A stretch of 55,029 nucleotides of DNA, taken from positions 1-55,029 of the forward strand of contig NZ_JAAJTJ010000028.1 in the NCBI RefSeq assembly GCF_011030405.1. The letters are read 5' to 3'. Shown one piece after another: positions 17,022 to 26,671 of this stretch. Within the stretch, counting starts at the first letter, position 1; each line of letters opens with the position of its first letter. Source of the DNA: Parapedobacter sp. SGR-10 (GTDB lineage Bacteria; Bacteroidota; Bacteroidia; Sphingobacteriales; Sphingobacteriaceae). Under the pieces are notes generated by a model. It did no database searches, was not told the DNA's origin, and was given only the letters and a program-made list of their open reading frames with translations. The position numbers were made by a program, and so were the translations under genes.

Positions 17022-20000
17022 TTATAATGTGACCTTCAGACCAAAAACCAGAATTTTAGCCCTCGGATAGGCTGACCAATCAAATCCCGGTGTCAAGACA
17101 GTGTGCCGGACAGAAACTTCCGGATCCATCCCAGAATAATTAGTCATTGTAAACAGGTTTTGAGCCGTAGCCGTCATCGTTAAATTTTTCACATAGATCC
17201 TGCTGAGATATTTTGCAGGCAAACTGTAAGACAAAGACACTGTTTTCAACCTGATATACGAAGCATCTTCAAGGTATAGGGAAGAATATCTTCCAAGAGG
17301 TCCTTGTCCCCCTGCCCTAAACATCGTATTTGAAGGATTTTCCGGTGTCCATCGATCTACATAGGTTGCAAACTGATTACGGGACAATTGTGGCCTTCCT
17401 CCTTCAAAATATATTCTGTTGGCATTAAACACCTCATTTCCGTATGACCATTGGAAGAACACATTCAAACTGAATCCTTTATAGCTGAAATTATTGGAAA
17501 AACCTCCGATATGTTTAGGAGTAGGATCCCCTATGATCGTTTCATCATGTTCATTGACAGTCAGATCTCCATTCAGATCCTTATACTTGATATCACCTGG
17601 CCGGATATCTTCTCTGACATCTCCATTACCTGCTATATGGGCCTTCAACCTATACTGACCGCCCACCAGATCAAAATCTTCATATTGATAGATTCCATCA
17701 AATATATAACCCATAAACAAGGCTGCCGGTTGGTCAACCTGAGCTACATACAAATAGGATCCATTATGCAAAGCATCCCAAGTCACAGCGGAAAACATCC
17801 TGCTCTCATCAGACGTCAGTGACAGAATTTTGTTCCTATTGAACCCTATGTTCAGGTTCGTACTCCATCTAAAGTTCTTCGTTTTGATATTTTCTGTATT
17901 CAAGGTCAATTCCAGTCCTTCATTCTGCAAGGATCCAATATTTTTATAGTTTTTGGTAAAACCAAATATGGAAGGAATATTAGCGTTCAGCAATAGATTT
18001 TTAGTTCTTTTTCTATAAATATCGGCCGTTATCTCCACACGCTTTTTAAACATTGACAAATCATAGCCGAGATCGATCTGTTCTGTGGTTTCCCATTTTA
18101 ACCGTGCATTTCCCAATGAGCTGGGATAAACCCCTTTTGTCGGATCAGCATTTCCAAACGAATAAGACTGCGCGATAGCAGAAGCACTCATCAACGGGTC
18201 ATACGGAAAATCAGTGACCCTGTTATTTCCCGTCAAGCCATAGCTTATGCGGAGTTTGGCATCCGAAATAAAGTCTATATCCTTCATAAACTTTTCATTT
18301 CCCATTCTCCATGCAAAAGCAGCAGATGGGAAATATCCCCACCGATTATTGACAGGAAATTTTGACGAACCGTCTGCCCGGAAAGTTCCGGTCAACAAAT
18401 ATTTTGATTTATAATTATAGTTTACCCTGGTAAACACAGAATTCAACCTATTATTGGATGTAGAGACTGTCATACTCACCGGTACCCCTTCGTCCATGCC
18501 CCAAAGACCCAAAGACTCATTGGGTATAAGCTGGCTGCCCATACCATACCTGTTTACCCTTCTTTCCTGAAAATCAACACCCGCCATAGCGTTAAAGCTA
18601 TGATTGGCTATTTTTTTCCTGAAAGTCAGATAGGAACTGGAATTCCATGTGACCGTTTCGGACAACGATAAAGTAGACTGAACACCTCGTGAATTTGATG
18701 GCAAAGTAGCTGACCCTCTGGTTGTACCCGAATTGTAAAAATTATACGCCTCTCCATTTGATTTGATATACCCTGCCGTAGTTTTAAACTGTAAACTTTT
18801 ATTGATATCGTATGTGAGATAACCATTGGCATTTAAGCTCATGCTCTTTGAACCCCTATCCTCGTTCGTTAAAGATTTCACAGGGTTTATGGCAAACATA
18901 GCTGAGGTCAAGGTTTCATCAACCTCTTCATCAATAAAATCTTCATCAATATCTCCTCCTATAATCTCTCCCTCTTCATCATAATAGACCTCTTCCCTAC
19001 CTGTTACCGGTCTAAATGCCCATGCGCTGTACATTAGGTACGTATAAGCATGCCCTCCTGTACCGGCATTACTGGCCGCTGTCTGTCCAAATGACTTTTT
19101 ATGGGAGTACGACAGATTAACACCACTTTTAAACTTCTTACTTATAGTATGATCCAATGTTACCCTCGCCGTAGCCCTATCAGAACCGCTGTGTATGATC
19201 GCACCTTGTTGATTATATAGGGAACCCGAAACGGAGTACTTGGTCTGGGCATTGCCTCCTCTTACAGACAGATTATGGATCTTGGTCGCTCCGTTTCTGA
19301 AGATCAGGTCCTGCCAGTTGATCCCTTTAATATGCTTATAGCTTTCCAAAGTCTTTCCATTAGAGAGATAAATATCTTGCATGGCAGAAGAATTATTGGA
19401 TCGTTCCAACTGATATTTCACAAATTCATAGGGATTCATCATTTCCATTTGCTTGGTCACATTCTGGAATCCGAAAGAACCGCTATACTGTACAGCAGGA
19501 ACACCTACTTTGCCTTTTTTTGTTTCAATAACGATGACTCCATTAGCTCCCCTGGCACCATAGATGGCTGTGGCAGAAGCATCTTTCAACACGTTCATTT
19601 CTTCAATGTCATCCATATTTAAAGATGATGGATCAAATTCCTCAAATGGAAAACCATCGATTACCCATAGCGGCGCAGTACTTTGCGTCAAAGAACCGGC
19701 TCCCCGTATGACGATATTCACACCTTCGGATCCCGGTTGCCCATCCGCCGAAGATACCTGTACCCCTGCAATCCGTCCGGCCAAAGCCTGATCAAAAGAC
19801 ATGACCGGCGCAAGCGCCATCTCTTCTACATTGACCTGTCCGACAGCACCCGTTAAATCTGATTTGGCCACTTCGCCATAACCCACGACAACAACTTCAT
19901 CCAAAGATTGCATGTCCACAGCTAGAGACGTATTGATTACTTTGTTTTCAGCTACCTGTATTTCTTTGGCATAAAACCCTATATACCTAAATACCAACAC

Positions 20001-20258
20001 ATTACTGCTAGCCACCTGTATAGAGTAACGGCCTGACGCATCTGTAAACACCGTCTTGGTCGTTCCCTTTACAGTAATCGATACACCCGATAATGGCTCA
20101 TTCGTCTCGGCATTGGTCACCACCCCTGTTATTACCCTATTTTGGGAAAAGGCAACTGTCGCAAAGCTTAATATAAAAAGTAAAGCCATCACAAACCTCT
20201 TCTCTGATTTCAATATTCTTAATTTTAATGCTATCATAATTTTTAAATGTTTATACAT
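17022..20258 (-). CDS. SusC/RagA family TonB-dependent outer-membrane transporter
   Basis: The 1078-residue product imports oligosaccharides released at the surface. After the signal region (about 1-39) comes a carboxypeptidase-regulatory-like domain (VITGVVTNAETNEPLSGVSI, about 42-61) and the plug region beginning with SLDEVVVVGYGEVAKSDLTG. IYGARGANGVIVIETKKG is the typical SusC plug motif. The rest is a beta-barrel ending in a strand with aromatic and hydrophobic residues (AKILVFGLKVTL). An alternative start at 20237 (MIALKLRIL) would give a more ordinary signal peptide. The gene is first of the SusC-D-DUF5017 unit and follows a 450-bp gap. Substrate is inferred from the neighbouring lyases as a uronic-acid-containing oligosaccharide. 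Confidence 0.95.
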   Translation of the reverse strand: MYKHLKIMIALKLRILKSEKRFVMALLFILSFATVAFSQNRVITGVVTNAETNEPLSGVSITVKGTTKTVFTDASGRYSIQVASSNVLVFRYIGFYAKEIQVAENKVINTSLAVDMQSLDEVVVVGYGEVAKSDLTGAVGQVNVEEMALAPVMSFDQALAGRIAGVQVSSADGQPGSEGVNIVIRGAGSLTQSTAPLWVIDGFPFEEFDPSSLNMDDIEEMNVLKDASATAIYGARGANGVIVIETKKGKVGVPAVQYSGSFGFQNVTKQMEMMNPYEFVKYQLERSNNSSAMQDIYLSNGKTLESYKHIKGINWQDLIFRNGATKIHNLSVRGGNAQTKYSVSGSLYNQQGAIIHSGSDRATARVTLDHTISKKFKSGVNLSYSHKKSFGQTAASNAGTGGHAYTYLMYSAWAFRPVTGREEVYYDEEGEIIGGDIDEDFIDEEVDETLTSAMFAINPVKSLTNEDRGSKSMSLNANGYLTYDINKSLQFKTTAGYIKSNGEAYNFYNSGTTRGSATLPSNSRGVQSTLSLSETVTWNSSSYLTFRKKIANHSFNAMAGVDFQERRVNRYGMGSQLIPNESLGLWGMDEGVPVSMTVSTSNNRLNSVFTRVNYNYKSKYLLTGTFRADGSSKFPVNNRWGYFPSAAFAWRMGNEKFMKDIDFISDAKLRISYGLTGNNRVTDFPYDPLMSASAIAQSYSFGNADPTKGVYPSSLGNARLKWETTEQIDLGYDLSMFKKRVEITADIYRKRTKNLLLNANIPSIFGFTKNYKNIGSLQNEGLELTLNTENIKTKNFRWSTNLNIGFNRNKILSLTSDESRMFSAVTWDALHNGSYLYVAQVDQPAALFMGYIFDGIYQYEDFDLVGGQYRLKAHIAGNGDVREDIRPGDIKYKDLNGDLTVNEHDETIIGDPTPKHIGGFSNNFSYKGFSLNVFFQWSYGNEVFNANRIYFEGGRPQLSRNQFATYVDRWTPENPSNTMFRAGGQGPLGRYSSLYLEDASYIRLKTVSLSYSLPAKYLSRIYVKNLTMTATAQNLFTMTNYSGMDPEVSVRHTVLTPGFDWSAYPRAKILVFGLKVTL

Positions 20259-20708
20259 TGTATACTTTGGGAAGACTCATTCAGCAAAAAGCCGTGTACG
20301 TACCCGATGTGTCACAAAAAGGTAAGTGAAATATCAACTTTTCTTTTGGGAAAGACTATATCAAGCCAATGTTTTAAAAGGCTTACTCGGTGTCGATCGG
20401 TTTTTCTCATAATAGTTTATATAAGATCAAAAAAACAATTATTCTTTAGTTTCCTTACCACATACCCGTTAAAAAACCTTCCCAATGTCATCTGTTAGTA
20501 GCCGAACAAGTTGCTGAACCCTGGCGAAACAATTTTTGTATTTTCAAATTCATTCTCCACCACTTTGCGGACTAGTGTGACAACCTTGCACTACAAATGT
20601 ATTATATATGTTTATATCTTGGTACAGGCTAATATATACTTTTTTTTCCAACGACCAAAATATATTTTTATTTTTTTGATGTATAGCAAAAACAGCTACC
20701 CACTAAAA
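20259..20708 (-). promoter_or_regulatory. Leader/regulatory gap upstream of susC-like gene
   Basis: These 450 bp contain no credible gene. On the minus strand TACATTTG (20594-20601) matches the -7 box, but no good -33 box lies at the proper distance, so a regulator-dependent promoter is possible. No terminator is seen after the acetylesterase gene at 20709, so transcription from 29.4 kb may also read through. A long leader (over 300 nt) would then precede the SusC gene. Confidence 0.35.
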
Positions 20709-21506
20709 TCATTTCTTTAATCTCAACATTGCTTTTGCCATATTTTTCCCATTTTCTCGTTGAGCTTCCGAATTAAAATGCAGTCGGTCTCCTATGTGAC
20801 CTTGCCGACTTGCTTCAGAAAATCCGGCATTGGGTAGTTCCGCCGCCACTTCTTCCAAAGCTTTATTGACAACCTTGTACTGTGAAGATTTCAAGAAATC
20901 CCCTAAGCCACCTATGACTATAGGAAGATTATCATTTCCCAAGTCCTTACGAAAAGCTGTTAATAAGTTGAGTAAGCGTTCTTTATACAAAGGAGCATCT
21001 TTTGAATTGGAATCAGACTCTCCCTGTTGCCATATGATACCTTTTAGCGTGCCGTATTTGATCGCTACTTTTGCTTTGCGAATAGCCTCTTCATACAGAC
21101 CTCTAGAATTGCCCGGTTCCCAATAAGAAATTTTTGTACCTCCTACAGCAGCAGGAATGAGTCCTATCTGTATTTTAGGGTTTACCTCCACCATCGCCTT
21201 ACCAAAAGCCAACCCTGGACCTGTACCTCGATTAGCTTTATCAAAATGTAGGGGCTCTTTTGCCAAAACAAACGTATCAGAAGCATTTAAAGCGAATACA
21301 CGATTATGTGTTACAGTGTCTTCGGCTTCTATGATACCACGACCAGCCATATTGGATTGGCCAATCAATAAATATAAATCATATCCTGATTTTAGGTGTA
21401 CGGCCTCTTTCTTTGAGGAGCATCCGTTGACCAAAAAGAACAAAAGCAAAGGCAATAATGCATACACCTTTTTACCTACTTTTTTCGATAAATTGTCCGT
21501 TTTCAT
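20709..21506 (-). CDS. Sialate O-acetylesterase-domain protein (CE6-like SGNH acetylesterase)
   Basis: The 265-residue product has a lipoprotein-like N-terminus (FFLVNGCSSKKEA, Cys about 29). The SASA domain (PF03629) starts with YLLIGQSNMAG, whose serine is the SGNH nucleophile. GTGPGLAFG and PAAVGGT follow, then GIIWQQGESDSN, and finally GDRLHFNSEAQ with the Asp-His of the triad. CE6 and related enzymes remove acetyl groups from polysaccharides. It lies 11 bp after the GH88 gene in the same operon and probably deacetylates the glycan before or after lyase action. A sialic acid substrate is unlikely, as no other sialate gene is present. Confidence 0.88.
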   Translation of the reverse strand: MKTDNLSKKVGKKVYALLPLLLFFLVNGCSSKKEAVHLKSGYDLYLLIGQSNMAGRGIIEAEDTVTHNRVFALNASDTFVLAKEPLHFDKANRGTGPGLAFGKAMVEVNPKIQIGLIPAAVGGTKISYWEPGNSRGLYEEAIRKAKVAIKYGTLKGIIWQQGESDSNSKDAPLYKERLLNLLTAFRKDLGNDNLPIVIGGLGDFLKSSQYKVVNKALEEVAAELPNAGFSEASRQGHIGDRLHFNSEAQRENGKNMAKAMLRLKK

Positions 21507-21517
21507 AAGTTGATAAT

Positions 21518-22786
21518 TTATTTGATATTGTTTTTGTATCGTAGCATAGCTTCTACGTAATAATAGTCTGCATAAGAAAGTGGAACATCCACTTCTCTAT
21601 CTTTGGTTAGGTTTCCGACACTATGCTTTAGTATGAAACCTCCATTCTCACCAACAGGTGCTGTGTATACTGCCGAGGAAAGAGACTTAAGCATCGTCTC
21701 AGCCGCATGCAGGTATTTCTGTTTTTTTTCTTTATCAGAATATCCTGCAAGCTCTATCAACGCTGAAGCCACCAATGCTCCTGCCGAAGCGTCTCTAGGG
21801 ATCACTTTATATTTGGAAGCATCGTAAGGGAAGGCCGGCTGAAATCCAGGACGGCCTGCATCAAAATCCCAGTAAGGAATTTTATCTTCCGGCAGATTCC
21901 CGTGATCGAGAAAAAAATCAGCCATTCCCTGTGCCGTCTCCAGAAAACGCTTATCTCCCGTTTCACGGTACACCATTGTAAAACCGTAGATTCCCCATCC
22001 CTGGCCTCTGGCCCAGGTCGAATTATGGGCAAACCCTTGATAGGTCTCACGACTGTTTACTCCACCCGTTTCAGGATTGTATGCCACGACATGATAAGAG
22101 CTGTAATCGGGCCGTACATGATTTCTCATAGTAGTCTGCGCATGTTGAACAGCAATATTCTTAAAATGCTCATCCTCTGTCACTTTGGATGCAAAAAACA
22201 AAAGCTCAAGATTCATCATATTGTCTATAATGACCGGGAAATCCCAATATTTACTTCCATCCAAAGATTTTATACGGTTCCATGATTGTATACTGCCGAC
22301 TTTCGGATTATATCTACTCACCAAGGATCTGGCGGCTTGCACGAGGATGTCTTTATATTCTTCTTTTTTTGCAACACGATAGGCATTGCCAAAACTACAG
22401 TACATCATAAAACCTAAGTCATGTGTATTCTTATTATCTTTTTGGCCTTCTAAAAAAACCAATTTACGTTCTGCTTCATGGAGCAGTTCTTTATCGTTGG
22501 TGCCCTCATAAAGATAGATGAGCGTACCCGGATAAAAACCACTGGTCCAATTTCTTGCCGTACTTGTTACGGAACCCTTTTCTGTTCCTTCATATGTTTT
22601 TGGAAAACGGTCTTCCGGTGTGATAGACTGCAAAAAACTATATTGTTTTGCAGATTGACCAAGGCTTTTCTCTATTATCTTCAATAATTCTTTGTCCTTA
22701 CGGAAGGGAACTTCCTGTGCATAAGCAGCATTTAGCAAAAAGAAAAGCACTGCTATCGAATTGCTAAGTATGGGGTGTTTTTTCAT
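21518..22786 (-). CDS. GH88 unsaturated glucuronyl hydrolase (PUL1)
   Basis: The 422-residue product with a signal peptide (about 1-23, ending AYAQ) has the (alpha/alpha)6 barrel of GH88. The two catalytic aspartates of the family appear in HDLGFMMYC (Asp123) and VIIDNMMNLELLF (Asp188). WTSGFYPG and the segment AHNSTWARGQGWGIYGF are also family marks. GH88 enzymes hydrate the 4,5-unsaturated uronic acid left at the non-reducing end by polysaccharide lyases, releasing it from chondroitin, hyaluronan or heparin disaccharides. It sits between a DUF4886 protein and the acetylesterase, downstream of the PL8 lyase. A second GH88 gene lies at 45037. Confidence 0.93.
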   Translation of the reverse strand: MKKHPILSNSIAVLFFLLNAAYAQEVPFRKDKELLKIIEKSLGQSAKQYSFLQSITPEDRFPKTYEGTEKGSVTSTARNWTSGFYPGTLIYLYEGTNDKELLHEAERKLVFLEGQKDNKNTHDLGFMMYCSFGNAYRVAKKEEYKDILVQAARSLVSRYNPKVGSIQSWNRIKSLDGSKYWDFPVIIDNMMNLELLFFASKVTEDEHFKNIAVQHAQTTMRNHVRPDYSSYHVVAYNPETGGVNSRETYQGFAHNSTWARGQGWGIYGFTMVYRETGDKRFLETAQGMADFFLDHGNLPEDKIPYWDFDAGRPGFQPAFPYDASKYKVIPRDASAGALVASALIELAGYSDKEKKQKYLHAAETMLKSLSSAVYTAPVGENGGFILKHSVGNLTKDREVDVPLSYADYYYVEAMLRYKNNIK

Positions 22787-22812
22787 CTTTTGATTTTTAT
22801 AAAATTACCTTA

Positions 22813-23766
22813 TTAGTGACGGCCAGATACTGTCTGCCACGCTACATGTTGGAGATGTTTCGCAAATTCCTGTGAAATACCTTCTGGAACGAACTTTAAA
22901 TGAACAGGAGATTCCTTGAACAAAAAACTATACCAGGTGAGTGCACCTAGATAGCACCCTGCTGTATTGGCATGATTAGCATCCAATTTAAACTTTTTAT
23001 TCTTAGTCCATGCGTATCCCGTATTCAAAGAGTTCTTTTCATTGGGCAATTCAGGATATACAGGATTTACAAAATTATATTTGTCATCGGGCACAAACCT
23101 CCAGGTAGGGTCCGAACTTACTGCCCAAAAAGCATCGCCTGTCGGGATGATCCGCAAACCAAACTTATCCGCCATTTTATGATAAGCCTCACGTGATTTT
23201 TCCCACATCTCCTGGGAGCTTTTTGCTCTTTTTTCTTCGGATATCCTACTGAAATATTTGGCGTCCGACCTATAGGCCCATGTTTGGTGCATAACAATTT
23301 CAGCATTCGGCTGTAATTCCTTAATAAAACGGTACAGCTGATCAATATAAGGATGATAGCTATCGGCGTATGCAGAATAAGTAGAAGCCTGTTGCATGGT
23401 TATAATATCCCATTTGCTCTCTCTTAAAAGCATTCTCAACGACTTACCACTGTAGGGTCTTCCTTTGGGATCCTCCGGATCTGCTTCTGCAACTTCCACA
23501 GCATCCCAATGTCTCTTTAATGAGGCTCCACTGATTTCTGCTTTTTGTATGACCAATTTGTGCCTGCCCTCTTCGGCCAACTGGGGAAGGTATAGGGTTG
23601 CATTTCTGGAAAAACTATTCCCTATGACCAACAAACGTAATTCTTTTTCCTTCTTATTGGCCACTTGTGCTTGTACGATATCTCCTATGCATAGAAAACC
23701 GACAATAAAGCACAGAAGCCCAACTAGTTGATTTTTTCTATTTTTCATATTCATTTTCGGGTTCAA
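22813..23766 (-). CDS. DUF4886 domain protein (SGNH-like hydrolase)
   Basis: The 317-residue secreted product has a signal region (about 1-33). LLVIGNSFSRNATLYLPQLA (about 45-64) resembles the GDSL/SGNH nucleophile block. Further on, DIITMQQASTYSAYADSY and AEIVMHQTWAYRSDAKYF are typical of DUF4886, and TKNKKFKLDANHANTAGCYL near the end holds an Asp-x-x-His pair, the expected end of an SGNH triad. The family occurs in many polysaccharide loci and is probably a carbohydrate esterase, but I know of no fixed substrate. The gene lies 30 bp after the PL8 gene and 26 bp before the GH88 gene. Confidence 0.75.
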   Translation of the reverse strand: MNPKMNMKNRKNQLVGLLCFIVGFLCIGDIVQAQVANKKEKELRLLVIGNSFSRNATLYLPQLAEEGRHKLVIQKAEISGASLKRHWDAVEVAEADPEDPKGRPYSGKSLRMLLRESKWDIITMQQASTYSAYADSYHPYIDQLYRFIKELQPNAEIVMHQTWAYRSDAKYFSRISEEKRAKSSQEMWEKSREAYHKMADKFGLRIIPTGDAFWAVSSDPTWRFVPDDKYNFVNPVYPELPNEKNSLNTGYAWTKNKKFKLDANHANTAGCYLGALTWYSFLFKESPVHLKFVPEGISQEFAKHLQHVAWQTVSGRH

Positions 23767-23796
23767 TAACTTTTCTCTACCTGTTTGAAGTTTAAA

Positions 23797-26670
23797 TCAA
23801 TTTTCCTTTTTCAAAACAATTTTTTTGGGAAATCCATGTATTAAATTAAAATCTGCCTCAAAAAAAATACCCTTGTTTCCTACAGCAATGTCAGACCTGT
23901 TTTCTATTACTTTCCACTTGCCAGACAATCGTAGCTTTACGGTGTTTTCGGTAGACACCCAATAAGATTCTGCATTTGGCTGTGCATGCAAATCGGGGCT
24001 CGCCATTGTCACTTCAATACGATCGCCTACATCCTTTATACCTAAAAGACAGGCTCCTGACACACTTTGCACATACCCTATATTCGTGTTCTCCTGTGGC
24101 TCGAAGAAAACATAAGAAATTAAATTATCGGGTATATACCTGACGACATGAGCAGTTTCAGTCTGCTCCAATATTTCGTAAATGCTATTGTTATCAAATC
24201 GAGCAGCCAGATCTTTCATTTCTTTCACAGTGGTCTGTGGCACAACCGTAAAATGGTATTTGATACCACTGTCTTCCTTACCATGATTGATCCAGGCTTT
24301 ACTTGCCCAGGCCTTATTTGTTTTCTTGCCATCATTGGAGGTATAATCGGGCGTTACCTGCTCTCCTCTTATGACCTCTATCTCATTATTTCCTTTGGGG
24401 ATATAATATCCGGTATGTACACTGTTTATCAACCATGTACTTTCGTTATCAACAGATATTGAACCGGCATAGGTTTCTTCAGATATTTTTTTGTTTGATT
24501 GGTAAATGGAGGGTCTATCCTCCTTAAAAACATTCTGAAACAAATTTGTAGCCAAATGCCCTACATCTGTTTCTGCACTTATATTACTACCTAGGCACAC
24601 CAAAATCCGGTCAAATGCAAAGACAGATTTACGGAAGGTAAGCTTTTGGTTTACATACCTGCTTTTTGACCTTTGTGCGAAGTCAAGTCCAAAAACACCA
24701 TTTTTACCTAATGACAAGGCTCCTGCAAAACTTTTATCTTGAAATTCTGTAGCTGTAGCACCCACAGCTTTTAATCTATCCCACGGCAGATGTACAGTTG
24801 TCGTTCCCGGCATCACATTCCAATCCCACCCTTTGCCATACTGGATATATCCTGTTTCGGGGGCTTTTCCATTGTACAAGACTTCTAAGCTGCCATAGCT
24901 CTGATAGCGTCCAAATCTGTTTTGCTTATCATATATCTCTGCACCAAACATCCTATCCGTAAAACCACGCATAGCTGCTATCCAGTTGTCTTTCCTCAGA
25001 ATGCCCAACTGCGCATAATTAAACTGATAAAAACCATCCATATCGGCCTGTTGTACCGAATACTTATTTTCTTTGTAGAGATAATTATAAAATGCCTTCA
25101 TTTCGTCATCATGAAGATTTAAATCATCTCCTATTTTTATCAATTTTTCAACATGTGTGGATTTGACAGGTACACCAGCGGTGAATGGCTTTCTCCCGGA
25201 TAGTGCATGTGGCATGAGCGTACCTTTAGAGGTTTCGAGCAACAGGGATCGTACGGCTAGCCGCATATTTTCATACGCGGGTTTACTGATGCGGAAAGAT
25301 GTTCCTTTAAAAGAATAAGCATGATCTATCCACGCAGAAAAGGCTGACATATAGCTCATGTGGGCAGAATGGTGATGAAAACCTATTCCATCGGGTTTGA
25401 TGCCGTCATTGCCCCCTTGTGATATGGCAGCAGATTGCTCAAAAAACCTACTTATGTATTTTAAATCCCTTGCGGTTTCTTCTTCTTTCGGATTTAGCAA
25501 AGCCAACCGAATGAGTGTCTGTAATTTCAAAAGGACAAAATCTGTATTTATGCCGGGTTTGAAATGATCATTGTATATCCTATTGTACTCGTGAGACCAT
25601 TTCAACATAGCCAATATCTGTGCCCGCATGTCGGCAGGATATACACCCAATGCTTCCATGAAGCCCAAAGGAAAATTTCTGGCATTGTAGTAAGAATTTG
25701 TAGGCAGTACATTTCTTCCTCCCTCAGCAAGACCTTGGTCGATCAAATATTCTGTAAAAAGTAGGAGGGCGTCCTTAGCTTCTTTGTTTTTATCCAACAA
25801 AAAAGAGCGTGCTAAAACACCACAATATCCCGATATTTTGACCAATGTATCAGGCTTAGCTATAGCCAATATACCTCTGCCTTTGATAGAATTATCTTGA
25901 TTTCGCTCAATATTAGCATACTTCACATACGCCATGGCCTCCTGCAACTGCTTCTTATCTACAGGCTGTAATGGTTTCAGATATATTTCCTTTAATTTCT
26001 GTATATCTTTTGCTTCGCCGTCGGTGACCTTGCGCAAGCCTTCAGTAGGTTTATTCAACCAACTTCCCAAAGGATCACCTCCGGCCAAACCTATGGGCTT
26101 AAAATCCTGTCGATCTATTTCTGTGTGTGGTGCCGGTTGCCTCCTGAGATCTTTATCTCCCGTAAATTTTACCGCATCAAAATAAATGGTCTTTTCTGCG
26201 GCCGTTTTTTCGGATTTATAAATGATACGGCATTTATCCAATCGAAAAGGCTCTTGATCGATTCCATTGTTGTAGTCAAATTGCCAGCTTCTGTGGTATG
26301 CTCTCCATCCTTTGTAATTCAACAACATACGTCCTTCTCTTTTTAATTGATCCTTGTTGTCAAAAAACTGGAAAATAAGCGTATCTAAGCCGGGTACTTT
26401 GCTGTACACAAATATTTCTGCCGCTAAATGTCCTATTGTTGCCTTTTCGGAAATAGATAATGGTGCTACAGTAAGGACATCATTATCTTTTGCCTCCCAC
26501 TTCAATGACTGTCCTCCGTCTTTGTAGTGATCGGAGCTTAAGGTCAGCTGCGTTTTAGAGGTTGTAGACCATTTGTCTGGAAGCCCTTTGTTAAAATCTT
26601 CATATTTATACTGACCGTATGCAGCCATACTACACATCGCGCTAAATAGGAAAACCGTAATGTATTTCAT
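23797..26670 (-). CDS. PL8 family chondroitin sulfate ABC-type lyase
   Basis: The 957-residue secreted protein has a signal peptide (about 1-19). A jelly-roll N-terminal lyase domain (about 20-180, starting YKYEDFNKGLPDKW) precedes an (alpha/alpha) toroid with the catalytic segment DGIGFHHHSAHMSYMSAF (about 428-444), then C-terminal antiparallel beta-sandwich domains. His433 and Tyr440 are 7 residues apart, like His501 and Tyr508 of Proteus chondroitinase ABC I, and Arg493 (ALSGRKPF) lies about where the third catalytic residue is expected. The family cleaves chondroitin, dermatan and hyaluronan by beta-elimination to unsaturated disaccharides. It starts one base after the stop of the 892-residue gene upstream, so both are co-translated. 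It is the clearest clue to the substrate of this locus. Confidence 0.9.
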   Translation of the reverse strand: MKYITVFLFSAMCSMAAYGQYKYEDFNKGLPDKWSTTSKTQLTLSSDHYKDGGQSLKWEAKDNDVLTVAPLSISEKATIGHLAAEIFVYSKVPGLDTLIFQFFDNKDQLKREGRMLLNYKGWRAYHRSWQFDYNNGIDQEPFRLDKCRIIYKSEKTAAEKTIYFDAVKFTGDKDLRRQPAPHTEIDRQDFKPIGLAGGDPLGSWLNKPTEGLRKVTDGEAKDIQKLKEIYLKPLQPVDKKQLQEAMAYVKYANIERNQDNSIKGRGILAIAKPDTLVKISGYCGVLARSFLLDKNKEAKDALLLFTEYLIDQGLAEGGRNVLPTNSYYNARNFPLGFMEALGVYPADMRAQILAMLKWSHEYNRIYNDHFKPGINTDFVLLKLQTLIRLALLNPKEEETARDLKYISRFFEQSAAISQGGNDGIKPDGIGFHHHSAHMSYMSAFSAWIDHAYSFKGTSFRISKPAYENMRLAVRSLLLETSKGTLMPHALSGRKPFTAGVPVKSTHVEKLIKIGDDLNLHDDEMKAFYNYLYKENKYSVQQADMDGFYQFNYAQLGILRKDNWIAAMRGFTDRMFGAEIYDKQNRFGRYQSYGSLEVLYNGKAPETGYIQYGKGWDWNVMPGTTTVHLPWDRLKAVGATATEFQDKSFAGALSLGKNGVFGLDFAQRSKSRYVNQKLTFRKSVFAFDRILVCLGSNISAETDVGHLATNLFQNVFKEDRPSIYQSNKKISEETYAGSISVDNESTWLINSVHTGYYIPKGNNEIEVIRGEQVTPDYTSNDGKKTNKAWASKAWINHGKEDSGIKYHFTVVPQTTVKEMKDLAARFDNNSIYEILEQTETAHVVRYIPDNLISYVFFEPQENTNIGYVQSVSGACLLGIKDVGDRIEVTMASPDLHAQPNAESYWVSTENTVKLRLSGKWKVIENRSDIAVGNKGIFFEADFNLIHGFPKKIVLKKEN

Positions 26671-26671
26671 G

